DNA of 64,000 nt. Source: Hyphomonadaceae bacterium (GTDB lineage: Bacteria > Pseudomonadota > Alphaproteobacteria > Caulobacterales > Aquidulcibacteraceae). The position numbers were made by a program, and so were the translations under genes. Numbering within the stretch: position 1 is the stretch's first letter; the number at the start of each line of letters is the position of its first letter. The DNA is taken from contig JAHBYF010000003.1 in the NCBI GenBank assembly GCA_019636095.1, forward strand, positions 372,001 to 436,000, written 5' to 3'. Below the pieces are notes generated by a model that had not been told where the DNA came from, did not search any database, and saw only the letters and a list, made by a program, of their open reading frames with translations. Positions 24,550-33,460 of this stretch are shown piece by piece.

Positions 24550-25296
24550 ATGGCGCCTCACATCACAAGCAGCATGACGCCTGAGGACCCCCATATCCTG
24601 GTCGTTGACGACCACCGCGAGATCCGCGAGTCGCTGGCGCAGTTCCTGCGCAAGAACGGGCGGCGCGCGACCGCAGTCGATAGCGCCGAGGCCGCACGCC
24701 GCGCGATCAAGGAGAACCGTATCGACGCCGTGGTCCTGGACATCATGATGCCGGGCGAGGACGGCCTTTCCCTCTGCCGCCACATTCGCGAGACCAACCA
24801 CATTCCAGTCATCCTGCTTTCGGCGCGCGCCGAGGAGGTCGATCGGATCATCGGCCTTGAGGTCGGCGCCGATGACTATGTCGTCAAGCCGTTCAACCCC
24901 CGCGAATTGCTGGCCCGCATCGACGCCGTGCTGCGACGCACCCACGCGCTCCCCCCCAATGTGGAGGCGCCGTCCGGCGATGTGCTCCGCTTCGATCGCT
25001 GGACGCTGAAGCTGGCTGAAAGAGAACTACTCGACGACGAGGGGAAGACTCACGAGATGTCGACTGGCGAATATCGCCTGCTTCTGACCTTCTTACAGCG
25101 CCCCAAAATCGTGCTGTCGCGCGATCAACTCCTCGATCTAGCTTTTGACGGCGGCAAAGATGTTTTCGACCGCGCCGTCGACACGCAGGTGAGCCGTTTG
25201 CGCCGCAAGATCGAAGCCGACGCGCGTACGCCAAAATTGATCAAAACCGTGTGGGGCGGCGGCTACGTATTTACGGCCCCCGTCGAGAAAGCGTGA
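24550..25296 (+). CDS. OmpR-family response regulator
   Basis: A 248-aa two-component regulator. The receiver domain has HILVVDDHREIRES (acidic pocket), VVLDIMMPGEDGL (phospho-acceptor Asp), ILLSARAEE (Thr/Ser) and DYVVKPFNPRELLARI (Lys). The C-terminal winged helix has HEMSTGEYRLLLTFLQRP and DTQVSRLRRKIEADARTPKLIKT. Start could be ATG 24550 or ATG 24574. It overlaps the kinase gene by four bases (GTGA), so the pair is co-translated. A target could be the divergent EF-hand gene, but no binding site was identified. Confidence 0.93.
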   Translation: MAPHITSSMTPEDPHILVVDDHREIRESLAQFLRKNGRRATAVDSAEAARRAIKENRIDAVVLDIMMPGEDGLSLCRHIRETNHIPVILLSARAEEVDRIIGLEVGADDYVVKPFNPRELLARIDAVLRRTHALPPNVEAPSGDVLRFDRWTLKLAERELLDDEGKTHEMSTGEYRLLLTFLQRPKIVLSRDQLLDLAFDGGKDVFDRAVDTQVSRLRRKIEADARTPKLIKTVWGGGYVFTAPVEKA

Positions 25297-26756
25297 CCAA
25301 TCCGCTGAACACGCTCACCGGCCGCATGGTCGCTGTCACCATTGCAGCGGTGATCGTGTCCTACGCAATCGCATTTGCAATCTACGCTAACGAGCGCGGG
25401 TCCGCATTGCGCCGCGCCGCCGAGACGAATGTGGCCGAACGCGTCGTCTTCACCGCCGAACGGCTGCGCGAGATTCCGATTGAGCGGCGCGCTTCTGCCG
25501 CCTCGTCGCTCCGTGATTTCTCGCTGCGTTTCAGCGTATCAAGCCAACCGCAAATCGGCGCCAATCTCGGCGGCCCGGGCGTACGCATCGCAAACGCCAT
25601 CTCCGAACGCCTTGCGAACAGCGAAGCGCACGCCCAATCGCGTATCGTCGATGCGCCTCCGCGTCATTGGCGAGGCAACCGCGGCCTGGGCGATAGAGGC
25701 GATGGCTTGAGGCGGGACGAACGACGCGGCCCTCCTCCGGAGGGGTTTGGACCCCGTGGTTCGGGACCGGGCCCAGGCGATCCGGGCGACGGGCCCGACG
25801 GGGGGGCCGACGCACCCACCGTGCGCGTCACCGAGGCAATCATCTCCGTGCGCCTGAGTGACGGCAGCTGGCTCAACACGTCGGCTCGGCTGCCGGGTCC
25901 GCGCCCGACGCCGACAAGCGCAATTGTCGGCGCCTTGGCCTCCATCATCATTGTGGGCATCGGTGCGGCGTTGGTGTCAGGCCAGATTGGGCGTCCATTG
26001 TCGGATCTCGCCAACGCCGCGCGCGCGCTTGGTTCGGGCCAACCCAATGTGAGCGCACCTGTGAGCGGCCCTGAAGATGTTCGCCGCGCCTCAACTGCGT
26101 TCAACGTCATGGCCGAACGCCTTGGCCGGCAGTTGAACCGGCAACGTCAAATGCTGTGGGCGCTATCTCACGATCTGCGTACGCCTATTACAGCCATTCG
26201 GTTGCGCGCCGAACTTATTGAGGATGAGGGCGAGCGCCAGCGCCTCCTCGCTTCAGTCGCAGAAATGGAGACGCTGACGGAGCAAGCGCTTTCGCTTGCA
26301 CGAGCGGGAGCAAGTGAGGAGGCGCGCTCGAACGTCGATCTCGCTGAGATTGCGCGCACCCTCTGCGGCGAGTTGCGGGATATGGGCGTCAACATACGCG
26401 CCGAAGCTACGGAAAGCGTCGCTTGCGAATGTCGTCCATCCGAGATCGCGCGCGCCATGCGCAACCTTGCAGAAAACGCCGCCAAGTATGGCGGCGGCGG
26501 CGTGATGCGCGTCCATCGAAACGAAACCAACGAGGTGGTCGTTGAGGTCTTAGACGAAGGCCCTGGCGTGCCTCCTGACCTTCTCACGCGCCTGACCTCG
26601 CCGTTCTTTCGAGCCGATGAAGCACGTAGCGAAGCCAACGGCGCCGGTCTTGGGCTCGCAATTACGCAAGCCATTGCCGATAGCCACGGCGGCCAACTCA
26701 TTCTCGAAAACCGCTCTCCGAAAGGCTTTCGCGCGTCACTCATACTCCCAGGTTAG
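25293..26756 (+). CDS. Sensor histidine kinase with Gly/Arg/Pro-rich periplasmic loop
   Basis: A 487-aa kinase; GTG 25293 overlaps the regulator stop. TM1 is MVAVTIAAVIVSYAIAFAIY, TM2 about residues 205-228 (AIVGALASIIIVGIGAALVS), then HAMP (GRPLSDLANAARALGSG). The H box is MLWALSHDLRTPITAIRL, the N box NLAENAAKYG, the G boxes DEGPGVPPDL and GAGLGLAITQAIADSHGG. The periplasmic part contains an unusual low-complexity stretch (about residues 125-170: RGNRGLGDRGDG.. PGPGDPGDGPDGG). Signal unknown. Confidence 0.93.
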   Translation: MTNPLNTLTGRMVAVTIAAVIVSYAIAFAIYANERGSALRRAAETNVAERVVFTAERLREIPIERRASAASSLRDFSLRFSVSSQPQIGANLGGPGVRIANAISERLANSEAHAQSRIVDAPPRHWRGNRGLGDRGDGLRRDERRGPPPEGFGPRGSGPGPGDPGDGPDGGADAPTVRVTEAIISVRLSDGSWLNTSARLPGPRPTPTSAIVGALASIIIVGIGAALVSGQIGRPLSDLANAARALGSGQPNVSAPVSGPEDVRRASTAFNVMAERLGRQLNRQRQMLWALSHDLRTPITAIRLRAELIEDEGERQRLLASVAEMETLTEQALSLARAGASEEARSNVDLAEIARTLCGELRDMGVNIRAEATESVACECRPSEIARAMRNLAENAAKYGGGGVMRVHRNETNEVVVEVLDEGPGVPPDLLTRLTSPFFRADEARSEANGAGLGLAITQAIADSHGGQLILENRSPKGFRASLILPG

Positions 26757-26790
26757 GCGTTGAGTCTGAACGCAAGGCGGCGCAAGCCGC

Positions 26791-27696
26791 CTAGCGGACG
26801 CGTTCGACGCGATAGCCCCGCGCCCGGAACTGCGCCACCAGCCCATCACTCCCAATAATGTGACCGGCGCCGACGGCGACGAAATCGACGCCCGCACCCT
26901 GCATCTCGCGCGTCAGCACAGTCATCCAAGCATTGTTACGATCGACAAACAGCATCTGATAGAGCTCTGGGTATTCGTTGCGCGTGTCGTCGACCACAGC
27001 GCGAGCCAGCGCCTCTTCGTCGCCCTTTTCCCAAGCCGTTGACATTTCGCCGAGCATTGACGGCACGTCTTCCGCCTCTTCGATCGCTTCTTGCAGCATC
27101 TCGCGCTGGATCTCAGGACTGAGGTTCGCGAAGAACGTCAGCTGCTGCTCTGCTGTTTCCAGCGCGCGCATCGTCTTGCCGGCTGCATCGCCATATGCGT
27201 CGATCGAGCGATCGACACCGGAGTTCGGATCGTAACCAGCACGCACCAAGGGCGCGAGGGTCAGAGTCAAAGACGCCAACCACGGCTTGTAGCCCTCCAA
27301 CGCATTTGGCGGAAAACCCAGACGCGCGGTCAGCGCGTTGAGAGCGGTATTTTCCTCCGGCGTGAGCCAGCTTGAGAGCGGATGGCCCGGTTCGGCGGCG
27401 CCAAGTTGCGTGGCCATCACGCCGATCTGCTGATCGGCCTCAGGCGTCATCAACAGCTCAGTCCAGATTTCGCTCGATTCATCGATGGCGGCGCGCACGC
27501 GCGCATTCCCCCAATCGGCGCCACGCGGGCGCACGTGCACGGTGCCGTAAAGATACATCGTCGAGTCGTGGTCGCGAACGACATAGAGCAAAGGCGTGAT
27601 CGCCCCCGCCTCTTGCGCCGGCGCTTGTGCGCATGACACAGCCGAAAGCACCAAAAACGCTGCGAACACGCCAAAGAACGACTTCTTCAGATTCAT
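26791..27696 (-). CDS. TraB/GumN family protein
   Basis: A 301-aa protein with an N-terminal signal (FFGVFAAFLVLSAVSCAQAP; lipobox-like LSAVSC). The family begins with PLLYVVRDHDSTMYLYGTVHVRP and ends with VAVGAGHIIGSDGLVAQFRARGYRVERVR; the two conserved Gly-His elements (GTVH, GAGH) are present. TraB/GumN proteins are predicted metal-dependent, Tiki-like proteases or hydrolases. Residues about 100-240 are helical. Stand-alone gene, convergent with the kinase operon. Function in this organism unknown. Confidence 0.85.
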   Translation of the reverse strand: MNLKKSFFGVFAAFLVLSAVSCAQAPAQEAGAITPLLYVVRDHDSTMYLYGTVHVRPRGADWGNARVRAAIDESSEIWTELLMTPEADQQIGVMATQLGAAEPGHPLSSWLTPEENTALNALTARLGFPPNALEGYKPWLASLTLTLAPLVRAGYDPNSGVDRSIDAYGDAAGKTMRALETAEQQLTFFANLSPEIQREMLQEAIEEAEDVPSMLGEMSTAWEKGDEEALARAVVDDTRNEYPELYQMLFVDRNNAWMTVLTREMQGAGVDFVAVGAGHIIGSDGLVAQFRARGYRVERVR

Positions 27697-27733
27697 CCAC
27701 GCACCCGATAGTCACCCCAGCCAATCGACCAAG

Positions 27734-28750
27734 TCAGGCCTGCTTCCAGGGCGCGAAGTGCTTCGACAGCTTTAAGCCCTGCCCCTGATAATTCGATCCA
27801 CTCTCACCATAGAGCCGATCAACGGGGCCAGACAAAGGCTCAAACACCAGTTTGCCTACCGGCTGCCCGTCTTCAACGATAAACGGCACGTCGCGCGAGC
27901 GGACTTCAAGCACCGCACGGCCTTCGTTAGGCGCGACGCCAAAGCCCGGATCAAAAAACCCAGCATAGTGCGCGCGAAACTCCCCAAGTTCCGGGCGGAT
28001 CGGCGCCATCTCCGCCGCTTCGTCGGCGGGGATCACGACATTTTCCTTCGACGCGAAAATATAGAACTGCCCCGGATCGAGCACGACCCGCCCCTTGCGC
28101 GCATCGAGCGGCTCCCAGAAATCGCGCGGGTCGTAGCCGCCGACACGATCCACATCGATTACACCTGAGTGGCGCTTCGCCCGAAAACCAACCGGACCTT
28201 TCATCGAGAGATCCATGGTGAAATCGATCTCGCGCTTGGGATGCGGTGGCCCGCGCCGCAACCTCACCTGCGAAAGCCGTGTTCCGGTACGGACCAGCAC
28301 CGAGAACGTGCACGGGCTGATCTCCGCCCACATCGGCCCGGCATAACCCATGGGAATGTAGTCGAACGATTGCGCGCCATCAGTGATCAGTCGCGTGAAC
28401 ACATCGACGCGCCCCGTCGAGCTCTTCGGATTTGCTGCGCCATGCATGTGCGCCGGCAACGCCAAGCGTTCCTGCACTTGCACGAGATACACGCACCCCG
28501 TCTCCAGGACGGCCCCGTCAGTCAGATCGATCGTGTGCATGACCAACTCGCCATCAAGGCGATCAGCCACTGTCGCACCGGCGCCCGGCAGAAAGCTTGC
28601 GCGCAAACGATACGCAGTCTTGCCCAGCCGCAAATCCAAGCTCGCCGGCTGGATCTGGTCATCGAGATACGCTGCGTCGGCGGCGATCCAGCCCTGCTTG
28701 ATCGCTTTCTTGATTTCGCTATCCGAAAGAACGCCATGTGTGGTGCTCAT
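27734..28750 (-). CDS. dcd: 2'-deoxycytidine 5'-triphosphate deaminase (long form)
   Basis: A 338-aa enzyme converting dCTP to dUTP for thymidylate synthesis. It has the double-length architecture of alphaproteobacterial Dcd: the N-half VLSDSEIKKAIKQGWI..DQIQPASLDLRLG and the motif AANPKSSTGRVDVFTRLI; the C-half repeats a dUTPase-type fold (PGQFYIFASKENVVIPADEA, GFFDPGFG, EVRSRDVPFIVEDGQPVGKL). The presumed catalytic segments are intact. Start ATG 28750. Divergent from apaG with about 60 bp between starts. Confidence 0.92.
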   Translation of the reverse strand: MSTTHGVLSDSEIKKAIKQGWIAADAAYLDDQIQPASLDLRLGKTAYRLRASFLPGAGATVADRLDGELVMHTIDLTDGAVLETGCVYLVQVQERLALPAHMHGAANPKSSTGRVDVFTRLITDGAQSFDYIPMGYAGPMWAEISPCTFSVLVRTGTRLSQVRLRRGPPHPKREIDFTMDLSMKGPVGFRAKRHSGVIDVDRVGGYDPRDFWEPLDARKGRVVLDPGQFYIFASKENVVIPADEAAEMAPIRPELGEFRAHYAGFFDPGFGVAPNEGRAVLEVRSRDVPFIVEDGQPVGKLVFEPLSGPVDRLYGESGSNYQGQGLKLSKHFAPWKQA

Positions 28751-28812
28751 TGGCCCTGACTGGCGCGGTTGGGGGGCTTTGTCCAGCGCCCCGGCGCCGA
28801 TACAGTCGCCTT

Positions 28813-29205
28813 ATGTACGAGCAAGAAACCGCCGGCGTCATTGTGCGCGTCGAGCCACGATTTCTCCCCGAGGAATCGCGCCCCGAAGATGGCCGGTTCG
28901 TTTGGGCCTACACGATTGAGATCGAAAACCGCCGCCCCGACGCGGTTCAACTCATCTCGCGCTTTTGGCGTATCACCGACGAGAACGGCGCCACTCAGGA
29001 AGTCCGCGGCGAAGGCGTCATTGGCCAACAGCCTGTCATCGCCCCCGGCGAGTGCTTCAAATATACCAGCGCTGCGCCCCTCACCGCGCCGAGCGGCATG
29101 ATGATGGGCGCCTATTCGATGCAGCGCCAAAACGGCGAAGCGTTCGACATTAACGTCCCGCTCTTCGCGCTCGATTCTCCGCACGTTTCAAGATTGGCGA
29201 ACTAA
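28813..29205 (+). CDS. apaG: ApaG domain protein
   Basis: A 130-aa single-domain protein, typical length for ApaG. The start at ATG 28813 gives MYEQETAGVIVRVEPRFLPE. Family landmarks are FVWAYTIEIENRRPDAVQLI, RFWRITDENG, VRGEGVIGQQPVIAPGE and TAPSGMMMGAYSM. It is an immunoglobulin-like fold protein linked in other bacteria to diadenosine-tetraphosphate and divalent-cation phenotypes; the mechanism is not known. Its stop shares a base with the start of the next gene (TAATG), so the two are translationally coupled. Confidence 0.95.
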   Translation: MYEQETAGVIVRVEPRFLPEESRPEDGRFVWAYTIEIENRRPDAVQLISRFWRITDENGATQEVRGEGVIGQQPVIAPGECFKYTSAAPLTAPSGMMMGAYSMQRQNGEAFDINVPLFALDSPHVSRLAN

Positions 29206-29750
29206 TGATCTTCAAAGGCTTCGAAGAGACCATGCGCCGCATCGTCACCGGCGACGATGCAAACGGCAAATCCACCATCGTCATCGACGGGCCTCCGTCT
29301 GGCGGCATCGGCGACGCCGCGCTCGGCGGACTTGCTGAGATATGGCACGAAGCCGCGAGTGGAGCGATCAACCCGAAGGACGGCGCCGATCTCGGCGAGA
29401 GCGTTTCCGTCCTTTCGCCCGCGCATGGCAAAGTAAAAGTGCGTTGGTTCATGATCCAGCCGACACCCGAAGGCGTGCCGCAAGAAATGATCGTCGCCGC
29501 CGCGCGCCAACGCTTCGCCGACTTCGGCGCCGAACACGAGCTACGCGATCAAACGCGCCACCCGGCGATGCATCAAACGCAAACTCTGGACATCATTTGC
29601 CTGATCAGCGGCGAAGCCTCGCTTTTCCTGGACAACACCGAAACCCGCATCAAACCAGGCCAAATCGTCATACAGCGAGGCACGTCGCACGGCTGGACCG
29701 CCCACGGCGGGCCCGCGCTTTTTCTGGCCGTGCTGATAGACCGAGGTTGA
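29205..29750 (+). CDS. Cupin-domain protein
   Basis: A 181-aa protein. The C-terminal half is a single cupin barrel: HQTQTLDIICLISGEASLFL, then DNTETRIKPGQIVIQRGTSHGW, then PALFLAVLIDRG. The first metal-binding motif is weak (H-T-Q-T-L-D rather than HxH), while the second retains RGTSHGW. The N-terminal half (RRIVTGDDANGKSTIVIDGP..) is common in cupin proteins with a regulatory or isomerase annotation. Coupled to apaG. Substrate unknown. Confidence 0.8.
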   Translation: MIFKGFEETMRRIVTGDDANGKSTIVIDGPPSGGIGDAALGGLAEIWHEAASGAINPKDGADLGESVSVLSPAHGKVKVRWFMIQPTPEGVPQEMIVAAARQRFADFGAEHELRDQTRHPAMHQTQTLDIICLISGEASLFLDNTETRIKPGQIVIQRGTSHGWTAHGGPALFLAVLIDRG

Positions 29751-29793
29751 ACCGCGAGTGATCCGGATCGCGCGATCACACGTAAGCGCGATC

Positions 29794-30330
29794 ATGACAA
29801 AGCGCGCCGGTCTTGCCGCTCTCTTCGCACTCTGCGCGGTAACAACCGCGTGCGCCACACGTCCACCCACGCCCACTGACGCCAGCACCACCGCGTTTGT
29901 GCTCGAGCGTGATCTTGTCGGCGCCAGTGTGGCGCGAGGCGAGTTTCGCGCCATCACCGGGACGCGCCGCGCCTTCACCGTAGAATTGAACGGGACTTGG
30001 GATGGCAATGTGCTGACGCTCGTCGAAGACTTCGCCTACGAGGACGGCGAACGCGACAGAAAAACATGGCGGCTTACGCGCACAGCGCCCGGCCGCTTCA
30101 CCGGCACGCGCGAAGATGTCGTCGGCGAGGCCGCCGGTTTCGTGGACGGCGCCGTGTTTCGCCTGGAATACGATGTCATCCTTCCCAGCGAAGACGGCCG
30201 CGGGCGCAAGGTGCGCTTCCGCGACGTGCTCGCGCTCAACGCTGATGGCGACGTTCTGAATAACGCGACAATCGGGTGGTTCGGCTTGCGCGTTGGCTCG
30301 GTCTCGCTCGTGATCGAGCGGCAAGATTGA
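29794..30330 (+). CDS. DUF3833-type lipoprotein
   Basis: A 178-aa protein. ATG 29794 gives a lipoprotein signal, MTKRAGLAALFALCAVTTAC, followed by a short Pro/Thr linker. The body is a beta-rich domain: GEFRAITGTRRAFTVELNG, LVEDFAYEDGERDRKTWRLT, GRFTGTREDVVGEAAG and VRFRDVLALNADGDVLNNAT. This is the pattern of DUF3833, proteins of unknown role often near lipid or fatty-acid genes. Start 29758 (MIRIARS) is possible but would put the signal peptide too deep. Confidence 0.8.
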   Translation: MTKRAGLAALFALCAVTTACATRPPTPTDASTTAFVLERDLVGASVARGEFRAITGTRRAFTVELNGTWDGNVLTLVEDFAYEDGERDRKTWRLTRTAPGRFTGTREDVVGEAAGFVDGAVFRLEYDVILPSEDGRGRKVRFRDVLALNADGDVLNNATIGWFGLRVGSVSLVIERQD

Positions 30331-30336
30331 TCGGGC

Positions 30337-30717
30337 TCAGGTTCGCTTCGCCGTCACTTGCGCAAGCGTCGAAGTCACAAGACCAACCGCCCACAACGAT
30401 GGGCCCAACCATGCTTCGGGTCCCGTCATGTGGCCAGGCAAAGCAATAAAAAGAACGAACGGAATGTCGGCCATTGAAACAACGAACAAGTTCACCCAGT
30501 AGCCAGCGCGGCTGTTTCGCCAATTCCATCCCACCGCCACGATAATTGCGACCAGCGCAAACGCCGCGACATAGAACGCGCTTTGAAACAACCGTCCCTG
30601 AACTAGGCCTTCCTCGACGCCACCAGCGAACCTGAATGAGTTCGCAGCCGCCAGCAGATGCAGCACGCCCCAAGCAAAATACGCCGCCGCGCCCAAAACA
30701 GCGAACACTCGGCTCAT
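30337..30717 (-). CDS. Small four-helix membrane protein
   Basis: A 126-aa protein from ATG 30717, preceded by GAGGGGAAGG. Four hydrophobic stretches are visible: FAVLGAAAYFAWGVLHLLAA, FYVAAFALVAIIVAVG, YWVNLFVVSMADIPFVLFIAL and LGPSLWAVGLVTSTLA. The arrangement matches small integral membrane proteins of unknown function that share the GVLHLLA motif. It is convergent with the DUF3833 gene, with 6 bp between them. No catalytic residue is evident. Confidence 0.7.
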   Translation of the reverse strand: MSRVFAVLGAAAYFAWGVLHLLAAANSFRFAGGVEEGLVQGRLFQSAFYVAAFALVAIIVAVGWNWRNSRAGYWVNLFVVSMADIPFVLFIALPGHMTGPEAWLGPSLWAVGLVTSTLAQVTAKRT

Positions 30718-30933
30718 CACCTTCCCCTCAATTGTCCTATCTCGACCAAGCGCGAAGCTTCGACATCGGCAGAGAGCCATGTCAATCCAAGCGATCAAGC
30801 GGGGCCCCAGGAAAGCGTCGGCTTTTCGCGATCTTGCGTACCGACAGGGTGTCAATCTCTAGGTATTTGCCCTTGCGATGCCTTGATGTCTTCAGCCATC
30901 CTCTTGCTCGCCGATGGGATCGGGGGCGGGACA

Positions 30934-31902
30934 ATGGTGCTCAACTTCCTTTTCAGGTTCGTGGCAGCAGCATCGTTGGCTTTCGCGGTCGCGTGCGGAA
31001 ACACTGAGCCCACGAGCGATGCGACGCCATCGCAGGCCGAGTGGCCGCAACCCGATCCAGCACTCTTGGTTGACGGACCGCACAAGGATGAGGTGCTCTA
31101 CGGCGAGGCTCTCATACGGCGCACCTATGAACTCGCCGGGCCTGCCGCCACTAGCGTGAGCTTGCGTTATGCGGGCAACAATCTCGCTTGCGGCTCCTGC
31201 CATCTCGACGGCGGACGACGGCGCTATGGGCTTTCGTTCATCGGTGTCGCCGACGCATATCCGCGAAACATGGCGCGCGAAAATGCGGAGCAATCGCTCG
31301 CCCAACGCATAAACGGTTGCTTCGAGCGCAGCATGAATGGCCGGCCGCTGCCGGAAGACTCACGAGAGATGGCGGCGATGATCGCCTATATCGAGTTTCT
31401 GAGCGAAACAGTGCCTGCCGGCATGGAAGGAAGAGGCGCGCCCGCCGTCGCGCTCTTGGATCGGCCGGCGGACCCCGCGCGCGGCGAGCTGGTTTACAGA
31501 TCGAATTGTGTGGCATGTCATGGCGCGGACGGACAAGGCCTGCGCAACGCCGATGGTCCAGGCTACGCCTATCCTCCGCTCTGGGGACCGGACAGCTTCA
31601 ACACCGGCGCCGGCATGCATCGGATTATCACTGCCGCCAATTTCATACGCGCGAACATGCCCTACGGCGTCACGCACGACGCACCACAGCTTACGGAGGA
31701 GCAGGCGATTGACGTGGCCGCATTCATAAACGTTCAAGCGCGGCCCGAGCGACGCAATCTTGATCGTGACTATCCAGATCGCGCGCGCAAACCCGTCGAC
31801 GCCCCCTTTCCTCCCTACGACGATGACTTCTCACAAGAGCAGCACACCTTTGGCCCGTGGCCGCCGATCACGGCCGCGCGCGAGGCGCGCGCTCGCCGAT
31901 AA
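30934..31902 (+). CDS. Dihaem c-type cytochrome, TsdA (thiosulfate dehydrogenase)-like
   Basis: A 322-aa lipoprotein-like cytochrome. Start ATG 30934 follows a GGGGGCGGG ribosome site and gives a signal LAFAVAC. Two haem sites are seen: NLACGSCHLDGG (CxxCH) in the N-terminal half and NCVACHGADGQG in the C-terminal half. The block FIGVADAYPRNMARENAEQS.. LAQRINGCFERSMNGRPLP is characteristic of the TsdA/SoxA-related family. Candidate reactions are oxidation of thiosulfate to tetrathionate or a related electron-transfer step in the periplasm. The DsrE-like gene downstream supports sulfur metabolism. Exact substrate inferred. Confidence 0.78.
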   Translation: MVLNFLFRFVAAASLAFAVACGNTEPTSDATPSQAEWPQPDPALLVDGPHKDEVLYGEALIRRTYELAGPAATSVSLRYAGNNLACGSCHLDGGRRRYGLSFIGVADAYPRNMARENAEQSLAQRINGCFERSMNGRPLPEDSREMAAMIAYIEFLSETVPAGMEGRGAPAVALLDRPADPARGELVYRSNCVACHGADGQGLRNADGPGYAYPPLWGPDSFNTGAGMHRIITAANFIRANMPYGVTHDAPQLTEEQAIDVAAFINVQARPERRNLDRDYPDRARKPVDAPFPPYDDDFSQEQHTFGPWPPITAAREARARR

Positions 31903-31974
31903 CCGGAAGCACGACGCACTGTTTTCAATGGAGGCCGGCAATTTGAAGCGCCTCGCAAACGACGGGAGATCGAA

Positions 31975-32502
31975 ATGATTTCGCTAAGATCCGCTGTTTT
32001 CTTCGCCGCGCTCTTGCTCGCGCCAGCGGCGCACGCTGACCAATCTCGCTTTTCTACGGGGCCGGTCATCGCCGACTATGGCCCTGTGGCCGACGTAGAG
32101 AACGCCGCGCCGATTCCGGCGCATACGCGCTTCAAAGTGGTCTTCGATGTATCCGAGGGCGCTGAGCCTGGCGAATTGAACCGTGGGATCGAATCTGCGG
32201 CGCGCTTTCTCAATATGCATGCGCGCGCCGGCGTTCGGCCCTCAAACATCCGGTTGGCGATTGTGGTGCGCGGTTCGGCCACCCGTGATCTCGCCGTGCA
32301 CCCTCGTCCGAACGAAGACAACGCTAATGCGGCTCTCATCGCGGACCTCATTGCTCGTGACGTTGAGGTTTGGGTGTGCGGACAGTCGGCGGCGCACTTC
32401 GATGTTGCTGAGACCGATCTGCTACCAGGCGTCAGACTTGCGCTCTCAGCAATGACAGCACACGCCCTGCTCCAGCAGCGTGGCTACACGCTCAATCCAT
32501 GA
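31975..32502 (+). CDS. Secreted DsrE-like protein
   Basis: A 175-aa protein with signal peptide ISLRSAVFFAALLLAPAAHA. The DsrE/YchN-like fold reads RFKVVFDVSEGAEPGELNRG, AARFLNMHARAGVRPSNIRL, AIVVRGSATRDL and DVEVWVCGQSAAHFDVAETD; the Cys in WVCGQS is at the position of the sulfur-carrying cysteine in this family. DsrE proteins shuttle sulfane sulfur or persulfides. It lies 72 bp after the dihaem cytochrome and is probably in the same operon. Confidence 0.82.
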   Translation: MISLRSAVFFAALLLAPAAHADQSRFSTGPVIADYGPVADVENAAPIPAHTRFKVVFDVSEGAEPGELNRGIESAARFLNMHARAGVRPSNIRLAIVVRGSATRDLAVHPRPNEDNANAALIADLIARDVEVWVCGQSAAHFDVAETDLLPGVRLALSAMTAHALLQQRGYTLNP

Positions 32503-32620
32503 GGGGGCGCGCGCTTTGATTTGATGCGCCAAAGCGCCCTGCTCTCCCGATCATTTCTGTGGAAAGAATGCGAACCCGCGATGCCCACAGGCATGCGCGG
32601 CCACCGGCGCATTGCTCACA

Positions 32621-32650
32621 CAAAAACGCCGCCGTCTTTCGACAGCGGCG
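32621..32650 (-). terminator. Terminator after gcrA
   Basis: CGCCGCCGTC (32627-32636) pairs with GACAGCGGCG (32641-32650), one non-Watson-Crick pair, loop TTTC. On the minus strand it is followed by a TTTTTG run (32626-32621). It lies 24 bp past the gcrA stop. Confidence 0.8.
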
Positions 32651-32673
32651 CTCAAGTTCGCAGGGGTAGATCC

Positions 32674-33183
32674 CTACATTGCAGCTAGGCGCATCATGCG
32701 GCGAAGCTCATCCGGCTCGCCGGACGTGCGGCGCTTACGCGCTTGGCTCGGTTGATAGGCGAGACGGGCGTGGTCCTCGCAATACGGATGATTGCCGAAG
32801 GAGCCGCGGCCACAGAATGCGAAGTCCGCGTCCGTCGGGTCGCCAATAGGATATTTGCACATGCTCTCATTGAGCGTCAGGACCGTCGCGGCCTTGCCGT
32901 CCTCAAGCTTCATAGGCTCGAGGTCCGGAATGATCACCCGCGGTTCGGCTGACGGGATCCGCAGGCGCGGCGCCGACGGGCTCATCACCCGCGGACGCGC
33001 CGTCCGGACCGGCCGCTTGGCCGGCCGTGACGGGGTGGCCCGGCCCGCCAAGCCAAGGCGGTGGACCTTGCCGATCACGGCATTGCGGGTGACCCCGCCC
33101 AGTTGTTTCGCAATTTGGCTAGCTGAAAGCCCTTCGGCCCACAGCTTACGCAGCAGCGCAACGCGCTCTTCTGACCAGCCCAT
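32674..33183 (-). CDS. gcrA: GcrA cell cycle regulator
   Basis: A 169-aa regulator. ATG 33183 gives MGWSEERVALLRKLWAEGLS, then QIAKQLGGVTRNAVIGKVHR, the GcrA helix-turn-helix. The C-terminus carries CKYPIGDPTDADFAFCGRG and NHPYCEDHARLAYQP, the sigma-70-interacting domain with its conserved cysteines. In Caulobacter crescentus GcrA binds sigma-70 and CcrM-methylated GANTC promoters to drive S-phase genes. Presence here places the organism among GcrA-bearing alphaproteobacteria. Basic Ala/Pro/Arg linker in the middle is normal for the family. A terminator follows. Confidence 0.95.
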   Translation of the reverse strand: MGWSEERVALLRKLWAEGLSASQIAKQLGGVTRNAVIGKVHRLGLAGRATPSRPAKRPVRTARPRVMSPSAPRLRIPSAEPRVIIPDLEPMKLEDGKAATVLTLNESMCKYPIGDPTDADFAFCGRGSFGNHPYCEDHARLAYQPSQARKRRTSGEPDELRRMMRLAAM

Positions 33184-33460
33184 GTGTTCAAGCCCCCTTG
33201 GCCCATGGCCCCGCCCATTTCTGACGGGAATGCGACACACTCCCTTTCTGGGCGAAGAAGTCAATGGGTTGTGGTTTTGTCATGTGGATACCCAAGATAC
33301 AGTAGTTATCCCATGACATGTGGTGGGTTACTCACTTCTTACTAACGGGCTTTCGGCACGGACTCGGCGCATTATTTGAGCAGAGACCGGGACTTAGACC
33401 CGCAACATGGTTAACGAGCGCTCAGACTCGTTAAGGATTTATGAAAGAGCTGTTCTCTGT

